Position numbers and translations under genes: made by a program
Notes under the pieces: model-generated
Seen by the model: the letters and a program-made list of their open reading frames with translations, nothing else
What the model was told of the DNA's origin: nothing
Databases searched by the model: none
From: Streptomyces sp. NBC_01244
Lineage (GTDB): Bacteria > Actinomycetota > Actinomycetes > Streptomycetales > Streptomycetaceae
Assembly: GCF_035987325.1 (NCBI RefSeq)
Contig: NZ_CP108488.1
Location: forward strand, 434,001 to 498,000
DNA length: 64,000 nucleotides
Direction: 5' to 3'
Part shown: piece after piece, positions 1-8,302 of the stretch
Numbering within the stretch: position 1 is the stretch's first letter
Layout of the letters: every line of letters begins with the position of its first letter

Positions 1-20
1 GGTTGGGAGGGGTTGGGAGG
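1..20. repeat. tandem 10-mer at the window edge
   Basis: The 10-mer ggttgggagg occurs twice back to back, 23 bp from the stop codon of the SARP gene. The array may continue outside the window. No hairpin is seen, so it is not obviously a terminator. Confidence 0.4.
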
Positions 21-42
21 AAGGTGAGAGGGACTTGAGGGG

Positions 43-1824
43 TCAACGGGGCGCTGCAGCGGCAGCCGTTTCGTGCGTGCGGACGTGCCAACGCGCGTAG
101 ATGCGAAGGAAGTCGTGGAGCCGGTACGGGCCGGGCGGCCCGTCTTCCAACATGCCGGTGTCCACGAGCTGTTCGAGGACGGCCTCGCTCTCCTGGGACG
201 CCGGGCCGTCGGCCTCGGTACGGGTGCCCAGCCGGAGGAACGCCGCCCGCAGCTCCGGGGGCAGCGCTCCGAGCGCCTGCCCCAGCACCTCGGGCACCGA
301 CAGCCGGGCGTCCTCGGCGAGGGCGAGTCGCGAGGGGGGATCCTCGGCGAGCCAGGCCGCGCAGTCCGCCACCGAGAGTCCGGGCCGGGTCAGCAGCCGG
401 CCCGCGGCGATCCGCAGGGCGAGCGGGAAGTGGCCGCACACCGCGGCCAGTCGCCTGGCCGCCGCGGGCTCGGCGGCGATCCGGTCGACGCCCACGAGCC
501 CGGCGAGCAGACCGTTCGCCTCGGCGGGGCGCAGGACGTCCAGGCGGTGGACCGCGCCGCCGTGCGTGGCGACGACCGCGGCCAGGCCGCGCCTGCTGGT
601 CACGACCACGGAGGCGTCCCCGGCGGCGGGCAGCAGCGGCAGCACCTGCCAGGCGCCGGCCGCGCCGTCCATGACGATCAGCCGCCGTCCGGGTCCTGGC
701 GCCGGCAGCAGCCGCGCCGCATCCTCCGCGGTGACCGCACTGCCGTCCGGATGCGCCAACTGGACGGTGAACACCCCGCCGGGGAAGGCATCTTGAACCT
801 CGTGGGCACTCTGGCGGGCCAGCGCCGACTTTCCGATGCCCGGAGCTCCCGAGACGACGACCAGACGCGGTCCGTCGGCGGCGGTGAGCCGTGCGGCCAT
901 GACTCGGCGGTCGCTTTCGCGCCCGGCGAAGGCCGGTACGGGGAGCGCCGCGCGGGCGGGCCGGACCGGGGTGGCGTCCGCCCCGGCGGAACCGGCGCCG
1001 AGGGCCGGTACGGGGGCCGCTCCCCCGGTCACCGCCCGCGCGGACGGCTCCCGGGCGGGCGCCAGATCCTCGGCGCGCAGGATGGCGAGTTCCAGGCGCC
1101 GCAGTCCGGCGCCAGGGTCGATGCCCAGCTCGTCCCGCAGCTGGTCGCGCACCGTGCGGTACTCGGCGAGTGCCTCGGCCTGTCTCCCTGTGCGGTAGAG
1201 GGCTTCGATGAGCTGCTCGGTGAAGCGTTCGCGGACCGGGTGGCGGCGTGCGCTCTCGTAGAGGTCGACCAGGACCTGATGGCAGTTCCCGGCGGCCAGT
1301 TCGAGGTCGCAGACGCGCTCCAGCACGCGAAGCCGCTCCTGTTCCAGGGCGGGCACCGCGTCCTGCTGGAGCATCCGCGAGGCCACGTTGGCGAGCGGCT
1401 GCCCCTGCCAGAGCGACAGCGCCTCCCGGAGCCGGTAGAGCTCCTCCCCCAACCCGGCCGCCGTACCGGCCCGGGCGGTGAGCGCGCGGAACAGTACGAG
1501 ATCGAGGGTCTCGGTGTCGTTGTGCATCCGGTATCCGCCGGGGACGGCCTCGATGGTGGTCGCGGAAATGCCGTACTTGGCGAATAGCCGGCGCAGCCGC
1601 AGGACGCACGTCTGTAATGCGGCGCGGGCCGTGGCGGGCGGTTCTTCGTCCCATACGGCACGCAGCAGATAGGTGGTCGACACGACGGTGCCGGGATTCA
1701 GCAGGAGAGCGGCGAGCAGACTGGTCGGCTTGGACGGTTTGAGAACGACTGTTTCGGGTCCGTGCGCAATGCTCAAGGGCCCCAAAAGCTGGAACCGGAT
1801 GATTGATCCCCCGTGTCGGGACAC
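43..1824 (-). CDS. AfsR/SARP-family transcriptional regulator with NB-ARC ATPase domain
   Basis: 593 residues from a GTG start. Residues about 10-90 form an OmpR-like winged helix (FQLLGPLSI, then the ALQTCVLRLRRLF recognition region). Residues about 95-240 form the helical bacterial transcriptional activator (BTAD) domain. After a Pro/Ala linker comes an NB-ARC-type ATPase with Walker A SGAPGIGKSA near residues 325-334 and a hydrophobic RLIVMDG Walker B. It lacks the C-terminal TPR region of full-length AfsR, so it is a mid-sized SARP. SARPs bind direct heptamer repeats and recruit RNA polymerase, often for secondary metabolism. Its target is not evident; the ram and PKS loci nearby are only positional candidates. 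The next gene to the left lies outside the window. Confidence 0.9.
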   Translation of the reverse strand: MSRHGGSIIRFQLLGPLSIAHGPETVVLKPSKPTSLLAALLLNPGTVVSTTYLLRAVWDEEPPATARAALQTCVLRLRRLFAKYGISATTIEAVPGGYRMHNDTETLDLVLFRALTARAGTAAGLGEELYRLREALSLWQGQPLANVASRMLQQDAVPALEQERLRVLERVCDLELAAGNCHQVLVDLYESARRHPVRERFTEQLIEALYRTGRQAEALAEYRTVRDQLRDELGIDPGAGLRRLELAILRAEDLAPAREPSARAVTGGAAPVPALGAGSAGADATPVRPARAALPVPAFAGRESDRRVMAARLTAADGPRLVVVSGAPGIGKSALARQSAHEVQDAFPGGVFTVQLAHPDGSAVTAEDAARLLPAPGPGRRLIVMDGAAGAWQVLPLLPAAGDASVVVTSRRGLAAVVATHGGAVHRLDVLRPAEANGLLAGLVGVDRIAAEPAAARRLAAVCGHFPLALRIAAGRLLTRPGLSVADCAAWLAEDPPSRLALAEDARLSVPEVLGQALGALPPELRAAFLRLGTRTEADGPASQESEAVLEQLVDTGMLEDGPPGPYRLHDFLRIYARWHVRTHETAAAAAPR

Positions 1825-2363
1825 GCATTCCCCCTATAGGGAGCGTGGCGGGGGCGGTGGTCTGCCGGCTCCGCGGGGCCCGTCACACGCCGGAAATAGT
1901 CCGGACCAAGCCCGCAGTCGCTGCCCGCCCCCCGTTGGGCGGTGAATAACTGGAACACTACATAACGGATCTTGCGGAAGTCGAGCCGCTGGATGACCCA
2001 TTTGACACCCGTCGACCATTTCTCCCCTCTGCGTAACCTGAACACTTCGAGGAGTTACCGATGGGCCGTCAAAACAGTTCAGCCATAAACGAATTGCTGT
2101 GTCGGCGTCATCCAAGCACGATGTCGTGATCCAATTAAGGTGCATATCCCGCCACTACCGAAACGTCCGTGGCCGATCCTCATCCTTGTCCAAGGACCGG
2201 CCCGCGCGTCTCGACATCCGGTACCCCATCACCGCGGCCGGGAGCCGGCTGGGTCCTTCGACCTTTCGGTCCAGGCCGAAACCTTCGCCCGCCCCCGCGC
2301 GTCCGGCGCAGCATCGTACCCACCGGAGGCCACCAGCGCCGCCGCTACAAGAGGGGACCCACC
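1825..2363. other. 539-bp intergenic region between the SARP and lectin genes
   Basis: This divergent region is AT-richer than its surroundings, especially 1940-2150. A perfect TTGACA lies at 2002-2007, with only a weak TAACCT -10 candidate 26 bp further on. It holds the promoters of both flanking genes and a possible 22-codon ORF (2061-2129). No repeat or RNA gene was recognised. Confidence 0.4.
2061..2129 (+). CDS. possible 22-residue peptide ORF
   Basis: The ATG is preceded by GAGGAG with a 6-bp spacer (2049-2060 region), one of the better ribosome-binding sites in the window. The ORF reads MGRQNSSAINELLC... and stops at TGA 2127-2129. It sits in the AT-richer gap upstream of the lectin gene. 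No family is recognised. It could be a leader peptide, a small regulatory peptide or chance; the strong RBS is the only support. Confidence 0.25.
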   Translation: MGRQNSSAINELLCRRHPSTMS

Positions 2364-2825
2364 ATGCCGACCACACTGCGCCGTGCCGCCACCACGGCAC
2401 TGGCCACCGCCGCCCTGATCACCGGGGCGATACTCGGTGGAGCCGGAACCGCCAGCGCACAGCACCAGTACGGCGACCGACTCAACCGGGGCGAGAGCCT
2501 GCAGCCCGGCGAGATGATCCAGCGCAGCATCTGGGACCCCATCGCCAATCTCCAGGTCTGGTACCGCCTCGTCATGCAGACGGACGGCAACCTGGTCGAG
2601 TACAAGATCCACCGATACGGCCAGTCGGTGTGCTGGGCCACCAACACCTACCCCTACTCGGGCAACTACGCCGTCTACCAGAGCGACGGAAACTTCGTCC
2701 TCTACACCAGCGGCGGCCATGCCCTGTGGGCCAGCCACACGATGGGCCTGCCCGGCGAGACCGTCGACATCAACCGCAACGGCGTCGTCTACGCCGGCCA
2801 CACCCCCTTCACCGGCTCCTGCTGA
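2364..2825 (+). CDS. secreted bulb-type (B-) lectin domain protein
   Basis: 153 residues from an ATG preceded by gagggg at 2351-2356. The N-terminus (TTLRRAATTALATAALITG, ending GTASA) is a Sec signal peptide. The mature part is a bulb-type mannose-lectin fold, with the sugar-binding motif QxDxNxVxY seen as QTDGNLVEY and a second copy QSDGNFVLY. A third, degenerate repeat (DINRNGVVYAG) follows. Such proteins bind mannose-type glycans outside the cell and are often secreted by Streptomyces. The longer reading frame that starts upstream is rejected because it lacks an RBS and would bury the signal peptide. The gene is monocistronic and ends in the strong hairpin at 2857-2892. Confidence 0.85.
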   Translation: MPTTLRRAATTALATAALITGAILGGAGTASAQHQYGDRLNRGESLQPGEMIQRSIWDPIANLQVWYRLVMQTDGNLVEYKIHRYGQSVCWATNTYPYSGNYAVYQSDGNFVLYTSGGHALWASHTMGLPGETVDINRNGVVYAGHTPFTGSC

Positions 2826-2849
2826 ACCGGCTCCTGCTGAACCAGCTCC
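2811..2849 (+). repeat. 15-bp tandem duplication across the lectin stop codon
   Basis: The 15-mer accggctcctgctga, which encodes the last residues and the stop, occurs at 2811-2825 and again exactly at 2826-2840. A partial third copy, accagctcc, follows. The extra copies lie after the first stop and look like slippage duplicates. Confidence 0.8.
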
Positions 2850-2856
2850 AAGAGAT

Positions 2857-2892
2857 TGCGAAGTCCCCCGCCCAGAGGCAGGGGACTTCGCA
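2857..2892 (+). terminator. rho-independent-type hairpin after the lectin gene
   Basis: A 12-bp perfect stem (tgcgaagtcccc pairs with ggggacttcgca) encloses a 12-nt loop, 31 bp after the lectin stop. There is no long T-run, as is usual in Streptomyces. Confidence 0.8.
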
Positions 2893-3142
2893 GTCTGTGC
2901 GGGCAAGCAGCGTTTCCGATACGGCCCGGAATCCAGAACGGGGCAGGAAAGACCACTTCGGTGTCCCCCTGTTCACCGCGACCATTCCCGCGCTGCTGGA
3001 GCGGAGCCTTTCCACGGATGAGTGAGCCGTGCCGCTCGGGCCGTGCATGGGGATCCCGAGTGGGGGTAGCCGCGCCTGCGGATGTCGGCGGCAGGTCCCG
3101 CGCCGCGGGGTGCGGGCCGCCGACCACACGGAAGGGGATCGC

Positions 3143-3592
3143 ATGTCGCACGTCGAGGAGTACGTCGAGGTCAACGTCCCCGTGCGCACGGCCTACAACC
3201 AGTGGACCCAGTTCGAGGAGTTCCCCGTCTTCATGGAGGGAGTCGAGCGGATCGTCCAGCGCACGGACACCCTCACGCACTGGGTGACGAACGTGAACGG
3301 GGTGGAGCGCGAGTTCGACGCGCAGATCACCGAGCAGCTCCCGGACCGGCGCGTCGCGTGGATCACGGTCGGCGGGGAGGCCCGCCAGGCCGGGCTCGTC
3401 ACCTTCCAGCCGATCGACGCGACCACCACCAAGGTCGTCCTGCACATGAATTGGGTCCCCGACGGCCTGGCCGAGTCCGCCGCGGACAAGCTCGGCTTCG
3501 TCAAACGTCAGGTCGCGGGTGACCTGAAGCGGTTCAAGCTGTTCATCGAGTCGCGCGGGGTCGCGACGGGCGCCTGGCGCGGCGAGATCTGA
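3143..3592 (+). CDS. SRPBCC (polyketide cyclase/dehydrase-like) family protein
   Basis: 149 residues. The ATG at 3143 has gaagggg 6 bp upstream. The sequence matches the START/Bet v1-like SRPBCC fold: VNVPVRTAYNQWTQFEEFP at the N-terminus, a central beta-sheet, and a long C-terminal helix (ADKLGFVKRQVAGDLKRFK). The fold makes a hydrophobic ligand pocket. Close Streptomyces relatives are annotated as cyclase/dehydrase, but most have no known substrate. It stands alone, with 235 bp before ramR. A role in the later PKS pathway cannot be shown. A second SRPBCC protein lies at 21244-21744, but the two are not close copies. Confidence 0.85.
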   Translation: MSHVEEYVEVNVPVRTAYNQWTQFEEFPVFMEGVERIVQRTDTLTHWVTNVNGVEREFDAQITEQLPDRRVAWITVGGEARQAGLVTFQPIDATTTKVVLHMNWVPDGLAESAADKLGFVKRQVAGDLKRFKLFIESRGVATGAWRGEI

Positions 3593-3828
3593 CCCGCGAC
3601 GCGAACCGGGCTCGCGCGCGAGGGTGCCCGTACCGCCTCCCGGGGCGCGGCGGGGCGGGAAGGGCACGGTCTTCAAGGGGATTCCCCGCCTAAAGGAAGC
3701 CCGAATTCCACGGTGTCTCGGCCAACTTGCCCACACGCCCCCGCGCGCCCCCTGAAGTGACGTTCCATCTCCTCCGTCCGGGGGCAGCCGCGTGGTGCCG
3801 TTGGTTCGTCTACCGAGGAGACCACACG

Positions 3829-4437
3829 ATGACGAAGGTCCTCGTCCTGCACAGTGTCAGCCTGGTCCGGTCGGCACTGGCCGCGCTGCTGAGATCGGAA
3901 GGCCCCTTCCAGGTGACGTCGGCGGGCTGGCGCACCGCGGTGCGCCAGGCCGAATCCTTACGACCAGACGTCACGGTCGTCGACCTCGACTGTCCGGGGA
4001 CGGCGGCCGCTCTGACGGACGCGGGACGCGCGAACCGTCAGGTCCTCGCGTCACCGTCCGCGGTACTGGTCCTCGCGTCGACCGGTGCCCCCGGTTCCCT
4101 GCACCGTGCGTTCCGGGCCGAGGCCCGCGGCTACGTCGACAAGGACGGCTCGCCGGTGCGGCTCGTCCGGGCGGTACGCAAGCTCGCGGCCGGGGAACGG
4201 TTCATCGACGCCTCGCTGGCCTCCGCCTTCATGGAGGCCGACCCCGTGCCGCTGAGCCCGCGCGAGCTCAGCGTGCTGGCCCGGGCCGCGGAGGGCGATT
4301 CCATCGCCGAGATCGCCCGTACGCTGCACCTGGCGAGCGGGACGGTACGCAACTACATCGCCGCGGCGACCCGGAAGACCGGAGCGCGCAACCTCATCGA
4401 CGCGATCCGGATATCCCAGGGGGCGGGCTGGGTCTGA
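3829..4437 (+). CDS. ramR: RamR-like orphan response regulator (LuxR-type HTH) of the SapB locus
   Basis: 202 residues; ATG at 3829 with gaggag 8 bp upstream. Residues about 3-120 form a receiver domain and about 135-195 a NarL/FixJ HTH (LSPRELSVLARAAEGDSIAE, then SGTVRNYI). The receiver keeps the phospho-acceptor position (VVDLDCPG) and the conserved lysine (GYVDKDG). The acidic pair normally found after the first strand is missing: the sequence reads VLVLHSVS. This suggests phosphorylation-independent or altered control, as reported for RamR/AmfR. The gene is convergent with ramB (25 bp between stops) and no kinase gene is adjacent. In SapB loci RamR activates the ramCSAB operon. Assignment rests on family features plus position. 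Confidence 0.85.
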   Translation: MTKVLVLHSVSLVRSALAALLRSEGPFQVTSAGWRTAVRQAESLRPDVTVVDLDCPGTAAALTDAGRANRQVLASPSAVLVLASTGAPGSLHRAFRAEARGYVDKDGSPVRLVRAVRKLAAGERFIDASLASAFMEADPVPLSPRELSVLARAAEGDSIAEIARTLHLASGTVRNYIAAATRKTGARNLIDAIRISQGAGWV

Positions 4438-4462
4438 TCCGCGACGCCCGCGTCGGTCGGCC

Positions 4463-6250
4463 TCATGTGTCCGTGGTCCCGTGCCAGCCGCCCACCAGAT
4501 CGCGGTAGAGCGGTGAGAGCGCCGGGAGTTCCGCGTGCGTGCCGCACACGACCCGGGTCCCGTCGAGGACGAGGACCCGGTCGGCGCGGGCCGCGGACGA
4601 GACGCGGTGGGCCACGACGACCAGGGTGCCGGGACGCTCCGCGAGGGCCCGCTCGGCACGCTCCTCCGTCCTCGGATCCAAGTGACAGGTGGCCTCGTCG
4701 AGCAGCAGCAGCGGAGCCGGGGAGAGGTAGGCGGCCGCGAGCGCGAGGTGCTGGCACTCCCCCCGGGACAGCAGCCGGGGGGACACCTCGCCGTCCAGGC
4801 CGCCCAGCCGCTCGACGAGGCCCTCCAGTCCCAGGGAGCCGACGGCGCGCCGCAGTTCGGCGTCTCCGGGCAGCGAGCCGTCCGCGCCCGCGGACAGGTG
4901 GGTCAGGTTCTCCCGTACGGTGCCGCTGAACACGTAGGCCTGCTGCGGCAGCAGGGTCCGCCGCGGATCCGGGCCCGTGGCACCCGTCTCCCGGCGGGCG
5001 GCGGCGCCGGCGACGAGGACCGTCCCCGCACCGGGTGGCAGCATCCCGGCCAGCAGGGCGGTGAGCGTGGACTTCCCGATGCCGCTCGGTCCGACCACCG
5101 CGAGGTGCTCCCCCGCCCGCACCTCCAGGTCGAGGCCGTCGAGGACGGGTGCCGCCGCGGGGCCGTAGGCGAAGGTGACACCCCGGAACTCGGCAGCCGC
5201 GGGGTCGGGCTCCACCGGATCCACCGTCTCCCCCGGCGTCTCCCTCTCCCCCGCCTCGCCGGTGCGGCGGGCGCCGGGGGGCGACGGCGGCGGCTCGCAG
5301 AAGCGCTCGAGGACCACCAGCAGTCGGGTGCCGGCCGAACCCAGCGCGGTCATCAGGGTGTTGAGGGCGGGCAGCAACGCCTGCACCACGTAGGTGAGGC
5401 CTCCGGCCAGCGCCCCGGTGGTGATCCCGTGGCCGAGCAGCCAGGGCGTCGCGGCGAGCAGCGCGATCACCGGCAGCCGGCCCGCCGCACCGAGGGCCAG
5501 GGTGCGCAGAGCGGCCCACCGCGCGAGCGTGCGCGCCAGCCGCTCCTGGGCGGCGATCAGCGGCTCCACCCGGGCCCGCGCCTCCGCTTGCCCACCGCAG
5601 GCCACGATGTCGCGCAGCCCCTCCCCCAGCGCACCCACCCGGTCCGCGAGGGCCTCGTCGGTGTCCAGGGACCGGCGCTGTACGGAAGCCATGGGGCGGA
5701 GCGTGGCCAGGAAGGCCGCCACGCCCAGCAGCAGGGGCGGCAGCACGATGAGCAGCAGGACCGGAGCCAGGGCCGCCATGCCCGCGAAGGCGCCCACGGC
5801 GGTGAAGACGAAGGAACGTACCGTCAGTACCAGTCCGGCGAAGGAGTCACGGGCCATTTCCGTCTGCTGGGTCAGCCGGGACACCGCGCCCGCGTCCGGT
5901 GCGCGCGCCGGGTCGGCCACCGCACGGTCCAGTGCCTGCCGCACCGCCCGCCGCATCAGGCCGTCCCGCAGCGGTTCCACGAGGTCCGCGAGTCCGGCGA
6001 ACACGCCGCGCAGGGCGAACCCGCCGATCAGTGCTCCGGCTCCGGCCGCGGCCAGCCATGCGAGGCCGGTGGTGGTGCGGCCGGCGAGGAAGCCGTCGTC
6101 GAGGGCGCGGGCCACTCCGTAGCCGCCGAGGAAGGTCTGCGCGGATTCGAGGAGCGACCATGCCGCCAGCCGCCCCAGGGCGCGCTTGTGGCCGCGCAGG
6201 AAGCGGCGGCCCTCGGGGGCGACCCGGCGCCAGGTTTCCGCCTCGGTCAT
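4463..6250 (-). CDS. ramB: ABC transporter, fused membrane and ATPase domains (RamB-like)
   Basis: 595 residues. The N-terminal half has about six membrane segments. The C-terminal half is an ABC ATPase with Walker A (GPSGIGKSTL), a signature degenerated to LSRGE instead of LSGGQ, and Walker B LLLLDEAT. The start overlaps the stop of the preceding gene (ATGA at 6247-6250), so the two are translationally coupled and probably form a heterodimeric exporter. In SapB loci the RamA/RamB pair is thought to export the lanthipeptide. The less canonical signature suggests one consensus and one degenerate ATP site. It is the last gene of the leftward ram operon. Confidence 0.9.
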   Translation of the reverse strand: MTEAETWRRVAPEGRRFLRGHKRALGRLAAWSLLESAQTFLGGYGVARALDDGFLAGRTTTGLAWLAAAGAGALIGGFALRGVFAGLADLVEPLRDGLMRRAVRQALDRAVADPARAPDAGAVSRLTQQTEMARDSFAGLVLTVRSFVFTAVGAFAGMAALAPVLLLIVLPPLLLGVAAFLATLRPMASVQRRSLDTDEALADRVGALGEGLRDIVACGGQAEARARVEPLIAAQERLARTLARWAALRTLALGAAGRLPVIALLAATPWLLGHGITTGALAGGLTYVVQALLPALNTLMTALGSAGTRLLVVLERFCEPPPSPPGARRTGEAGERETPGETVDPVEPDPAAAEFRGVTFAYGPAAAPVLDGLDLEVRAGEHLAVVGPSGIGKSTLTALLAGMLPPGAGTVLVAGAAARRETGATGPDPRRTLLPQQAYVFSGTVRENLTHLSAGADGSLPGDAELRRAVGSLGLEGLVERLGGLDGEVSPRLLSRGECQHLALAAAYLSPAPLLLLDEATCHLDPRTEERAERALAERPGTLVVVAHRVSSAARADRVLVLDGTRVVCGTHAELPALSPLYRDLVGGWHGTTDT

Positions 6251-8097
6251 GGTGCGACCTCCCGCTTCCCCACCGGCATCCGGCGGGCGTCCGCTTCCGC
6301 CTCCGCCCCGGCTCCGGGGGCAGCGTCCGGCGCCGCCTGCGCTCCGGCCGCCGTCCCCGGCCCGGCGGCGAACACGGCCCGGTAGTCGGGGTCGTGCCGC
6401 CACAGCTCCTCGTGGAGGCCCGCCGCCCGTACCCGCCCGTCCTCGAGCCATACGACGAGGTCGGCGCGCAGGGCCGAAGAGAGGCGGTGCGCCACCACGA
6501 TCCGGGTGCCGGGCCGGACCTCGTGCGCGAGCGCCCGCTCGACCTCGCGGGCCGTGACGGTGTCGAGGCTGGAGGTGGCGTCGTCCAGTACGAGGAGCCG
6601 GCCCGCGTGGCAGAACGCCCGGGCCAGCCCGAGGCGTTGGACCTCACCACCGGACATCGGGGCATCGGCGAGGTGCGTGCCGTACCCCTGGGGCAGGCGC
6701 CGTACGAATGCGTCGGCGCCGGCGGCACGCGCCGCGGCCCGGACGGCTTCGCGGCCGGGGTCCGGACCCGATCCGAAGCCGATCGCGTCGCCGACCGTGT
6801 CCCCGAACAGCGCGGGGCGGTCGAAGGCGTAGCCGATCTCGCGGCGCAGCGCTTCGGCGGTCAGCTCCCGCAGGGGTACGCCGTCCAGAAGCACCTCGCC
6901 CGCGTCCGGGTCGGTGAGCCGGCCGGCCACGGCGGCGAACAGCGTCTTGCCGGAGCCGGACCGGCCCACCACCGCCACCGTGGTGCCGCCGGGGATCACC
7001 AGGTCGATGTCGTGCAGGACCGCCGAGCCGCCCCGCACGACCCGGACGCCGCGCAGTTCCAGGGTGCCCGCGCCGCCTTCCGGCAGTTCCGCCCGGCCGT
7101 GCTCGAACACCGGCAGGGCCAGGAGGGCGGCGGTCTGGCGGGCGGCCGCCCGGCCGCGGACGACGGCCGCCAGTGCGCCGGTCACCCCGCCGACGCCGGC
7201 CGCGAGGCCCGCGTACCGCATGGCGGCGAGGAGTTCGCCGACCCCGAGGGCTCCGGCCGACAGCCGGATGCCTCCGACGGCGAGGACCGTGTACAGGAGC
7301 ATCGGCATGAGGGCCGCGGACCGGGCCGTCGTCCCCCCGTAGGCCCGCCACATCCGCCTGCCCTCGGCGGCGAGCTCGGGCAACCGCGCGAGGATCCGGG
7401 CGCGTTCGCGCTCCGCGGTACCCGCGGCGGCGATCGTGCGCGCCCCGGCCAGCGCCTCCACGAGCAGCCCTGCGGTGGCGAGCTGCACCTGCTGGTAGCG
7501 GGCGACGCTGGTCAGGGTGGAGCGGGCGAAGGTCCGCAGCAGGAGCGCGAGCAGCGGAACGCCCGCGAGGAAGGCGAGCGCCGTCCACACGTCGATGAGG
7601 AAGAGCGCGGCCACCGCGCCGATCGGCGGCAGCAGCGAGGCGACGGCGTGCGCGGCGGCGGCCGGGGCCTTCCCCGCCTCGGTGGCGTGCGCGGTCAGCC
7701 GTGCGGCGGTGTCTCCGGGTGCGTGGCGGGCCGCGTGGTGCGGGGCCGTCCGCAGCAGCCGGGCGGTCCCGAGCCTGCGCAGCCGGGCGGTGGAGCGGCC
7801 GTCGACCTCGCCGGTCAGACGTGCGGCCGCGGCGTCCAGCGCCACCTCGGCGGCGATGACCGCGGCGCACAGCAGGGTCCAGGTGGGGCCCGAGGGGTCC
7901 CGGCGGAGCAGCAGGTCGAGGGTGTGGCCGAGGACCGCCGGTTCGGCGAGCGCCGCCGCGGCGGCCGCCACGGCGCATCCGAGGACGGCGGCGGTGCGCC
8001 CGGCGCTGTGCCGGGCCGCCGCCACGAGTGCCCGGTCGGCGTCGCGCGCCTCGGCGGGCGCCCGTTTCGGGCCGTCCGCCGCGTCGGGTGGGCTCAT
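6247..8097 (-). CDS. ramA: ABC transporter, fused membrane and ATPase domains (RamA-like)
   Basis: 616 residues from ATG 8097, with GGAGG about 10 bp upstream. A longer frame runs in from 8292 but has no RBS and would overlap ramS. The membrane domain fills the first 330 residues. The ATPase has Walker A GRSGSGKTLF, signature MSGGE and Walker B LLVLDDAT. It partners with the overlapping ramB product. It is separated from ramS by 67 bp holding a stable hairpin (8124-8153), which probably lowers its expression relative to the precursor peptide. Confidence 0.9.
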   Translation of the reverse strand: MSPPDAADGPKRAPAEARDADRALVAAARHSAGRTAAVLGCAVAAAAAALAEPAVLGHTLDLLLRRDPSGPTWTLLCAAVIAAEVALDAAAARLTGEVDGRSTARLRRLGTARLLRTAPHHAARHAPGDTAARLTAHATEAGKAPAAAAHAVASLLPPIGAVAALFLIDVWTALAFLAGVPLLALLLRTFARSTLTSVARYQQVQLATAGLLVEALAGARTIAAAGTAERERARILARLPELAAEGRRMWRAYGGTTARSAALMPMLLYTVLAVGGIRLSAGALGVGELLAAMRYAGLAAGVGGVTGALAAVVRGRAAARQTAALLALPVFEHGRAELPEGGAGTLELRGVRVVRGGSAVLHDIDLVIPGGTTVAVVGRSGSGKTLFAAVAGRLTDPDAGEVLLDGVPLRELTAEALRREIGYAFDRPALFGDTVGDAIGFGSGPDPGREAVRAAARAAGADAFVRRLPQGYGTHLADAPMSGGEVQRLGLARAFCHAGRLLVLDDATSSLDTVTAREVERALAHEVRPGTRIVVAHRLSSALRADLVVWLEDGRVRAAGLHEELWRHDPDYRAVFAAGPGTAAGAQAAPDAAPGAGAEAEADARRMPVGKREVAP

Positions 8098-8123
8098 CGT
8101 CGGACGCCTCCAAAGACGTGGTG

Positions 8124-8153
8124 CGGGCCCGGGCGGTGAACCGCCCGGGCCCG
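8124..8153 (-). terminator. intra-operon hairpin between ramS and ramA (likely attenuating terminator)
   Basis: A 13-bp all-GC stem (cgggcccgggcgg pairs with ccgcccgggcccg) encloses a tgaa loop, 11 bp after the ramS stop and before the ramA RBS. Hairpins of this kind after lanthipeptide precursor genes commonly give partial termination, so that peptide mRNA exceeds transporter mRNA. That role is inferred here. Confidence 0.7.
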
Positions 8154-8164
8154 GAGTGACCTGG

Positions 8165-8302
8165 TTAGTTACAGGTCGTGATGCTGAGGCTGCTGTCGCC
8201 GCAGAGCAGGAGGCTGGCCCGGCTGCCGCCGCCACCGCCGCCGTGCATCTCCGTGATCTCTTCCTTCGGGGTCTCCATCGACTGCAGGTCAAGAAGGGTC
8301 AT
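8165..8302 (-). CDS. ramS: SapB-type class III lanthipeptide precursor (RamS/AmfS family)
   Basis: 45 residues. The leader MTLLDLQSMETPKEE carries the class III recognition motif (LxDLQ...). Six consecutive glycines (residues 21-26) come before the core. The core SRASLLLCGDSSLSITTCN contains the two Ser-to-Cys spans that become thioether rings in SapB, plus extra Ser/Thr for dehydration. From memory, the core matches the Streptomyces coelicolor SapB sequence almost residue for residue. The start overlaps the 3' end of ramC by 14 bp, which suggests coupled translation. The product would be modified by RamC, exported by RamA/RamB and act as a surfactant for aerial hyphae. The leader-core boundary is uncertain because the glycine run is unusual. 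Confidence 0.95.
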   Translation of the reverse strand: MTLLDLQSMETPKEEITEMHGGGGGGSRASLLLCGDSSLSITTCN

